Assembly: GCA_021845985.1 (NCBI GenBank)
Contig: JAJZES010000033.1
Coordinates: 62,001 to 126,000, forward strand
DNA from: Pseudomonadota bacterium
GTDB taxonomy: Bacteria > Pseudomonadota > Alphaproteobacteria > Acetobacterales > Acetobacteraceae
Length of the DNA: 64,000 nt
Reading direction: 5' to 3'
A model generated the notes under the pieces. It did not search any database, was not told the origin of the DNA, and saw only the letters and a list, made by a program, of their open reading frames with translations. Position 1 is the first letter of the stretch, and each line of letters starts with the position of its first letter. The position numbers were made by a program, and so were the translations under genes. Positions 59,381 through 64,000 of the stretch are shown piece after piece.

Positions 59381-60598
59381 ATGCCGGTGCGGTTGACTGA
59401 TACGGCGATTGCCAAGGCGGCGCGTGAAGCCGCCGACCTCGGGGTGCGGCGCGAGATGGCCGATGCCCAGTGTCCGGGCCTGCGCATCCGCTGCTCCCCG
59501 GCCGGCCTCCGGACATGGGCGCTGGCGTGCCGTGACGGTGCCGGCCGCATGCGCCGCTTCGTGCTGGGGCAGTATCCGGTGCTGGGCATCGCTGAAGCCC
59601 GCGATGAAGCCCGCACGCTACTCCATAGAGTGAAGCAGGGGGGTGCTGACCCGGTTGCGGACAAGCGCCGGGTGCGCGCCGAGGCCGAGGCGGCAAAGGC
59701 CGGGGTGGGCACGCTGGCGGCGGTTCTGGACGCATACGGCGCCAAGGCCGGCGCGAACCTCAAAAGCTGGCCGGCAAGCCGCAAACGGGTCGAACTGGTG
59801 TTCGCCGCGCTGCTGCGCCGGCCGGTGGCGACGGTGACGGTGGGGGACATGCAGATGGCCGCCGATGGCTACCCCTCGGCCATGTCGGCGGCGTTCGCGG
59901 TGCGGACCATCCGGCCGGCGCTGCGCTGGGCGGCGGCGCCAGGGCGAGGCTACGTCCCCGCCGACCTCGCCAGTGTCCGGCCCCCAGTTGGCGCGACGCG
60001 GCGCAAGCGGGTGCTGGCGCGCGAGGAACTGGCCACCATCCTGCCCGTGCTGCGCGCCAGCACCCGGCCCTACGCCGCCGCCATGCTGTTCATGCTGATG
60101 ACGCTGGCGCGGCGCGAGGAAGTCGGGCGCGCGCGCTGGCGCGACGTGAGCCTGACCGGCGCGACATGGACCATCCCCGTCACCAAGAACGGCGAGCCGC
60201 ATGTTGTGCCGCTGCCCCGGCAAGCCGTCGCGCTGCTGCAAGCGATCCGCCCGGCACGCGCCAAGCCGGCTGACCTGATCTTCTGCACCGCGACCGGGGC
60301 GGCGCTGCTGAACTGGGATCGCGAGACGAAGGCGATCCAGGCCGCGAGCGGCACGGATGGCTGGCACCGTCACGACCTCCGCCGGACGGGCGCGACCATG
60401 CTGGGCGAGATGGGCGAGTTGCCCGACATCATTGAGGCGGCGTTGAACCACGTTGCCATCCGCTCGGCGCTGGCCGCCACCTACAACCGCGCGCGGTATC
60501 GCCCAGCCGTGGCGGCGGCGCTGCAACGCCTTGCAGACGCCCTCGACGGCATCGCGGCCGGCGGCGCCGAAATCCCCCCCCTGCATCGCCCAGCATAG
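59381..60598 (+). CDS. int: P4-type tyrosine integrase
   Basis: 405 aa from ATG 59381 with GAGG upstream; GTG 59351 is an alternative. The N-terminal DUF4102-like arm-binding domain starts RLTDTAIAKAAREAADLGVR. The catalytic domain has Arg in ARREEVGRARW (about 240-250), Lys in TKNGEPHVVPLP, HDLRRTGATML (His-x-x-Arg, about 330) and the nucleophile Tyr in AATYNRARY (about 369). It integrates the element at tRNA-Arg and lies 190 nt inside attL. Confidence 0.92.
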   Translation: MPVRLTDTAIAKAAREAADLGVRREMADAQCPGLRIRCSPAGLRTWALACRDGAGRMRRFVLGQYPVLGIAEARDEARTLLHRVKQGGADPVADKRRVRAEAEAAKAGVGTLAAVLDAYGAKAGANLKSWPASRKRVELVFAALLRRPVATVTVGDMQMAADGYPSAMSAAFAVRTIRPALRWAAAPGRGYVPADLASVRPPVGATRRKRVLAREELATILPVLRASTRPYAAAMLFMLMTLARREEVGRARWRDVSLTGATWTIPVTKNGEPHVVPLPRQAVALLQAIRPARAKPADLIFCTATGAALLNWDRETKAIQAASGTDGWHRHDLRRTGATMLGEMGELPDIIEAALNHVAIRSALAATYNRARYRPAVAAALQRLADALDGIAAGGAEIPPLHRPA

Positions 60599-60945
60599 GC
60601 CGCGCAGCGCCATGCCTCTGTGTGTATATCTAACCATTCTATGGAAATTTCCCTCTACGGCTAAAAGGCATAGGGACCATAGGGGGCATAGGTTTTGAAC
60701 CGAGTAGTGCCAATTGGTTACGAGGCGTTTTACCCCCCCTATGCCCCGTTCGTTGCATTTTGGAGCATAGGGACCATAGGGGGGGTAAGAGGCAAAATCC
60801 CGCTCGCGCCGCCTTTGCTGGGCGAACGTAGCGGGATTGCGACGGGTTTGACTTACTAACTGCGCCGGCCGGTTGCCGGGAATGGGGGGCCGGGCGCGCG
60901 CTGGAACGCCGCCCGGCTGGTCCCCGCCGACATGGAGTGAGCACG
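60599..60945. other. 347-nt interval holding the repeat cluster
   Basis: No gene. Markedly more A/T-rich at 60615-60770 than its surroundings. It contains the CATAGG repeats at 60669-60780. The rest (60790-60930) shows nothing recognisable. Confidence 0.6.
60669..60780 (+). repeat. CATAGG iteron-like repeat cluster
   Basis: CATAGG occurs at 60669, 60678, 60687, 60766 and 60775, and inverted (CCTATG) at 60738. Spacing inside each group is exactly 9 bp. The unit GCATAGGGACCATAGGGGG is repeated at 60668 and 60765. Placement between integrase and primase suggests a replication origin or a control site; this is an inference. Confidence 0.75.
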
Positions 60946-61554
60946 ATGGACGGGAACAAGGGCGGTTCTACCACGGGCGGGGCCTTTACGCCCATCTCGC
61001 CCGCCGAACTCGCGGCCTGGTTCGGGGAGGCCGGTGCGAAGGGGCGGCGGCTTCCGACCGAAGCCGACGTGCGCGGCTTGGCGGATTCGGTGAACCTTCA
61101 CATTCGGATAGTTGTCGGGCCGCCGCTGGTTCGCCACGCGGCAGAACTGGTTGCGGCAAACCGCCATGTGCGCGCGGCGCTGCCGCACTTGAAAAAAGCG
61201 CACGCCGAACTGGCCGCCGCCTTCGCGATCATAGACGCGATTCCCGATCCCGAGGCGCCCGCCTTGCTCCCCGAGATGCGCGCGCTGTTGCAGGCGGCGG
61301 GCGAGGTTTTGCAGGAACACCCGCCGGCCGGTCGGGGGCAACCCGAACGTCACTGGGATATGACAGCCCGGATGTTCGCGCCGGACGTGCAGAAAGTGAT
61401 GCGCGCCAACGGGCGGGCAAACGCATCGGTCAGTCACGACAATGCTGTTGGCACCTACGTAGTCTCGAAGATCGTCCACCGCATCACGGGCGAAAATGTC
61501 GATCGAGCGACGGTCGCGCGCGTACTCCGAAGCCATGAAAATGCTGGCGAGTAA
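60946..61554 (+). CDS. hypothetical island protein, 202 aa
   Basis: ATG 60946 with GGAG nine bases upstream; a GTG at 60937 lies inside that site and is rejected. Helical, Ala-rich, without membrane segments or a known motif. SPAELAAWFGEAGAKGRRLPT opens it, and the C-terminal part (YVVSKIVHRITGENVDRATVARVLRSH, here cut to VDRATVARVLRSH) looks like a helix-turn-helix-like pair. I do not recognise the family. Base composition is less GC-rich than the chromosome genes. It could be a regulator or a replication accessory. Confidence 0.65.
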   Translation: MDGNKGGSTTGGAFTPISPAELAAWFGEAGAKGRRLPTEADVRGLADSVNLHIRIVVGPPLVRHAAELVAANRHVRAALPHLKKAHAELAAAFAIIDAIPDPEAPALLPEMRALLQAAGEVLQEHPPAGRGQPERHWDMTARMFAPDVQKVMRANGRANASVSHDNAVGTYVVSKIVHRITGENVDRATVARVLRSHENAGE

Positions 61555-61574
61555 TCGCATGATTTTTCGCCAGC
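61543..61574. promoter_or_regulatory. 8-bp inverted repeat around the 202-aa gene stop
   Basis: GCTGGCGA / TCGCCAGC with 16 nt between, including the stop codon and ATTTTT. Either a weak terminator or an operator before the AlpA-like gene. Confidence 0.4.
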
Positions 61575-61631
61575 TTGTTCCGACCCCGCAATACACCGAT
61601 GTTCGCAGCAGTGACTGAACGGAGCCGGCCA

Positions 61632-61835
61632 ATGCCTTCCGACCACCCTGTGCCTATCGCCTTTTCGATCAAAGCTGCCGTCGAAGCGACCGGCGGCGCC
61701 GTGTCTCGGACAAAGATGTTCGAGTTAATCGCGACGCGCGCCATCGACGCCCGCAAGTCCGGCCGCCGCACGATGATCCTCGCCGATTCGCTGCGGCGCT
61801 ACGTCGAGTCGCTGCCGCCTGCCCGTGCCGCCTGA
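61632..61835 (+). CDS. AlpA/excisionase-like helix-turn-helix protein
   Basis: 67 aa from ATG 61632, with GGAG seven bases upstream. The pattern FSIKAAVEATGGAVSRTKMF followed by ELIATRAIDARKSGRRT and LRRYVESLP is the MerR-like HTH_17 / AlpA fold. Such proteins regulate excision or integrase expression in P4-type elements. It has a small insert in the turn compared with the common form. The ATG chosen gives a standard length. Confidence 0.75.
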   Translation: MPSDHPVPIAFSIKAAVEATGGAVSRTKMFELIATRAIDARKSGRRTMILADSLRRYVESLPPARAA

Positions 61836-61949
61836 AACAGAACCGCCCCCAAGCGCGAGGCCCGGAGGCGGCAAAAACTCTGTCTGGACAACAGAGAAGT
61901 AGCCCCCGCCCGGTCCCTGCGCAACGCCAATCTTCGTTGCGAGGTTCCC

Positions 61950-62168
61950 ATGAAGTCTCCCCGCCTTCCGAGAAAGCGCCATATGCGCGTCGGCTGGACG
62001 ATCAACGCGGCCGATGCCCCCCTTGTGCGGCTTGCCCTCGCGCTGGCCGCTGATCACCTCGACGGATCGGGCCGCCGCCTGCGCGGTTGCGCCCCGGAGC
62101 TGCACCGCCGGGCCGCCCGCCTCCGCCGCATCGTCGCCGCTGCTGTTGCCGGGGGTGCGCCGCGATGA
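61950..62168 (+). CDS. small basic island protein
   Basis: 72 aa, Arg/Ala-rich (RLPRKRHMRVGW at the start), with GAGG upstream of ATG 61950. The stop overlaps the ATG of the primase gene (ATGA), so the two are translationally coupled. No family is recognised. It might be a short DNA-binding or replication helper. Confidence 0.5.
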   Translation: MKSPRLPRKRHMRVGWTINAADAPLVRLALALAADHLDGSGRRLRGCAPELHRRAARLRRIVAAAVAGGAPR

Positions 62169-64000
62169 ACGCCACGACCGATATTCCGATCCCCCTGACG
62201 CTCGCCAGCCTTGCCCTCGCGCCGCGCTGGGTAAGCTGGCAGACCGAGGAACGCGCCCCCGGCGAGGCGCCGACGAAGCTGCCCTACAACCCCAAGGGCA
62301 AGGGCAAGGCCGCTGCGAACCGCCCCGCTACATGGGGCACCCGCGCGCAGGCCGAGACGCGCGCTGCCACGCTGCCTAAGCCGCACGGCGCGGGCGGGAT
62401 TGGCCTAATGCTGGGCGACATGGGCGACGGTTGCGCAATCGGCGGCATCGACCTCGATTCCTGCCGCGACGATGCTGGCGTGATCGCAGACTGGGCTACG
62501 GCGATCATTGACCGCTTCGGCGCATATGCGGAAGTCTCGCCATCGGGGACCGGCATCAAGGCGTTCTTCACCTTCGCCTTCTCCGACCTCCCCGCGCTCC
62601 GCGACGCGATGGGCACCGCGCACGGCAAGATGTTCAAGCGGCCGGGCGATGGCGCACACCCGCCTGCTATCGAATTGCATTTGGGCAACCGCTATTTTGC
62701 AACAACTTTCCAGCACCTTGCCGGCACGCCCGACGAACTGGCGCCGGTGACGTTGGACACGTTGCTGTGGCTGATCCGGGATGCCGGCCCGGATTTCGTG
62801 AAGGGTGCCCCGTCCGGCCCGGCCGAACCGAAAGCCCGCTCGCATCCCAACGGCAAGCGCGCCGACAAGTCGCGCAGCGCGAGCGCATTTCGCAAAGCAT
62901 GCGAGATGCGCCGGCAAGGTGCCGATTATGCGCAGATGGCGCAGGCGTTGCGCGCCGATCTCGAAACTGCCGACTGGGCGCGGGAGAAAGGCGACGCGAA
63001 CGGTGGGTGCGAGATGGGGCGGCTCTATCAGGCCGCCGATCCCGAACGCCAGAAGCGAACGGACGATGGCAAGATCAAGTTGCTCATCAACAGCGCCAAT
63101 CTCCCCGGCACGGCCGAGGAATTGCGCGACCATCTTGCCACGCGCCCATGCCTGTTTGATCGCGGCGTGCCGGTGCGGCTCGCCTTCGATGCACACGCGC
63201 GCGGCATGGTGGCGTCGCCGCTGGGGACGGAAGGCACGGTGCGAGAGGCGCATCGTGTGGTGCAGCCCTGGAAATACGTGAAGGCCGGCGATGCGCTTGA
63301 GCCGTGCGATACGACGTTGCCTGATCGCGTTGCGCGGCTCTATCTCGACATGAAAGGCGAATGGAAACTCCGAGTTCTGAACGGCATCGCTTCCGCACCG
63401 CTGCTTCGCGACGATGGCGCGATCCATGCCACGGAAGGCTATGACGAAGCCGCAGGAATGTGGTGCGAAGCCGCGCCCGACCTTGCCGGCATGGTGCCCG
63501 ATGCGCCGACGAAGGCCGAGGCTGCAACAGCACTCATGCTGCTTCGCAGGCGCTTCCGCACGTTCGCGTTCGCCGATGCGGAGATGGTGGACACGGCCGA
63601 CTCTCCGGTGCCGGTGGTGAACCTCGCGAGGCCGCCAGGTGCCGACGAATCTGCGTTCCTGGCCGGGCTGCTGACAGGGGTATGCCGCCCCAGCCTCACG
63701 CTTGCACCTGCGCTGCTGCTGACCGCGCCGAAGATGAGCGGTGCCGGGTCGGGCAAGGGTCTGCTCGCCCGCTGCATCTGTGCAATCGCGTTCGGGCGCG
63801 CGCCGCATGCCGTTACCGGGGGTAGCACGGCCGAGGAACTGGAAAAGCGAATTGCTGCCGAGTTGATGGCCGGCGGCCCGTCCCTGTTCCTGGACAATTT
63901 GAACGCGCAAGCCTTCAAGTCCGACCTGCTTGCCTCCGCGATTACCGAACGCCCCGCGCGCGTGCGTTTGCTGGGCAAATCGGAGATGGTGCCGTTGAAC
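62165..64000 (+). CDS. primase-polymerase / P-loop replication protein, partial
   Basis: 612 codons are open to the window edge; the stop lies outside. The N-terminal region has the primase-polymerase-type pattern IGLMLGDMGDGCAIGGIDLD (about residues 80-99), EVSPSGTGIKAFF (about 121-133) and HLGNRYFATTFQHL (about 173-186), like the prim-pol domain of phage and plasmid replication proteins. A later region has a Walker A motif MSGAGSGKG (about 524-532) and Walker B-like LFLDNLN (about 575-581), so a helicase-type ATPase follows. It would replicate the element after excision. It starts at an overlap with the small basic gene. Confidence 0.8.
   Translation, partial: MNATTDIPIPLTLASLALAPRWVSWQTEERAPGEAPTKLPYNPKGKGKAAANRPATWGTRAQAETRAATLPKPHGAGGIGLMLGDMGDGCAIGGIDLDSCRDDAGVIADWATAIIDRFGAYAEVSPSGTGIKAFFTFAFSDLPALRDAMGTAHGKMFKRPGDGAHPPAIELHLGNRYFATTFQHLAGTPDELAPVTLDTLLWLIRDAGPDFVKGAPSGPAEPKARSHPNGKRADKSRSASAFRKACEMRRQGADYAQMAQALRADLETADWAREKGDANGGCEMGRLYQAADPERQKRTDDGKIKLLINSANLPGTAEELRDHLATRPCLFDRGVPVRLAFDAHARGMVASPLGTEGTVREAHRVVQPWKYVKAGDALEPCDTTLPDRVARLYLDMKGEWKLRVLNGIASAPLLRDDGAIHATEGYDEAAGMWCEAAPDLAGMVPDAPTKAEAATALMLLRRRFRTFAFADAEMVDTADSPVPVVNLARPPGADESAFLAGLLTGVCRPSLTLAPALLLTAPKMSGAGSGKGLLARCICAIAFGRAPHAVTGGSTAEELEKRIAAELMAGGPSLFLDNLNAQAFKSDLLASAITERPARVRLLGKSEMVPLN

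Larger units (their letters stand above)
59141..64000 (+). mobile_element. integrated element (phage-satellite-like island), left end
   Basis: Starts at a tRNA-Arg 3' half (attL) and continues past the window. Contents in order: tyrosine integrase, CATAGG repeat cluster, unknown 202-aa gene, AlpA/excisionase-like gene, small basic gene and large primase/P-loop gene, all on the plus strand. No capsid, terminase or conjugation gene is visible so far. Confidence 0.75.

Noticed and set aside
62405-63910. 501-residue open frame on the minus strand
   Set aside because: Antisense to the primase gene, which has prim-pol and Walker motifs in the other frame.

Overview
The window is about 70% GC and densely packed. 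Its gene set points to an alphaproteobacterium of the Acetobacteraceae/Rhodospirillales type: dusB-ntrB-ntrC-ntrY-ntrX, fused ispDF, hfq-hflX, an EF-P lysylation set (efp, epmA, epmB) and a MerR-type copper operon. The family placement is an inference from gene content and base composition, not from an alignment.

Layout. Positions 1-8300 hold a partial double-domain GT61 glycosyltransferase, a TlpA-like thioredoxin, argH with a tiny lipoprotein, a three-gene envelope operon (OmpA-like, MotA/TolQ-like, MotB/OmpA-like) and an inositol-monophosphatase family gene. Positions 8300-13900 are a translation block: efp, epmB, epmA, ettA and an acetyltransferase. Positions 13900-18500 are a copper operon (copZ-copA-cueR-multicopper oxidase) behind a paired dyad operator.

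Positions 18500-28150 are the most distinctive chromosomal part. A second-type ftsH, a universal stress protein, three CBS-domain proteins, a host-attachment-family protein and a secreted peptide with five 15-residue repeats sit among five FNR/FixK-type boxes (TTGAT-N4-ATCAA or one mismatch). An N-type ATPase operon has decayed there to atpD and atpG fragments. It is followed by a phosphotransferase/ATPase fusion gene. I read this as a low-oxygen or stress regulon. Positions 28800-30100 are a decay zone with a 531-bp mini-IS66 carrying only tnpA, a truncated membrane-protein gene and a short UPF0175-like gene.

Positions 30100-42100 are catabolic and surface functions: acyl-CoA dehydrogenase, two NodB-type deacetylases, an AraD1-family / semialdehyde dehydrogenase / 2-oxoglutarate dioxygenase set, a glycosyltransferase with an O-antigen-ligase-like protein, and a pyruvate-oxidase-like enzyme. 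Positions 42400-58400 are core genes: hfq-hflX-IMPase, mazG, a likely carnitine catabolic pair, an MHS-type transporter with a binding protein, the full dusB-ntrBCYX operon and ispDF. A Phd/PIN toxin-antitoxin pair follows.

From 59141 to the right edge lies an integrated element. It starts at a 3' half of tRNA-Arg(CCT) (attL), followed by a P4-type integrase, a CATAGG repeat cluster, an unknown 202-aa protein, an AlpA/excisionase-like protein, a small basic protein and a large primase/P-loop protein cut by the window end. The gene order resembles a phage satellite or a small integrative island. The intact tRNA-Arg should lie at its far right end, outside the window.
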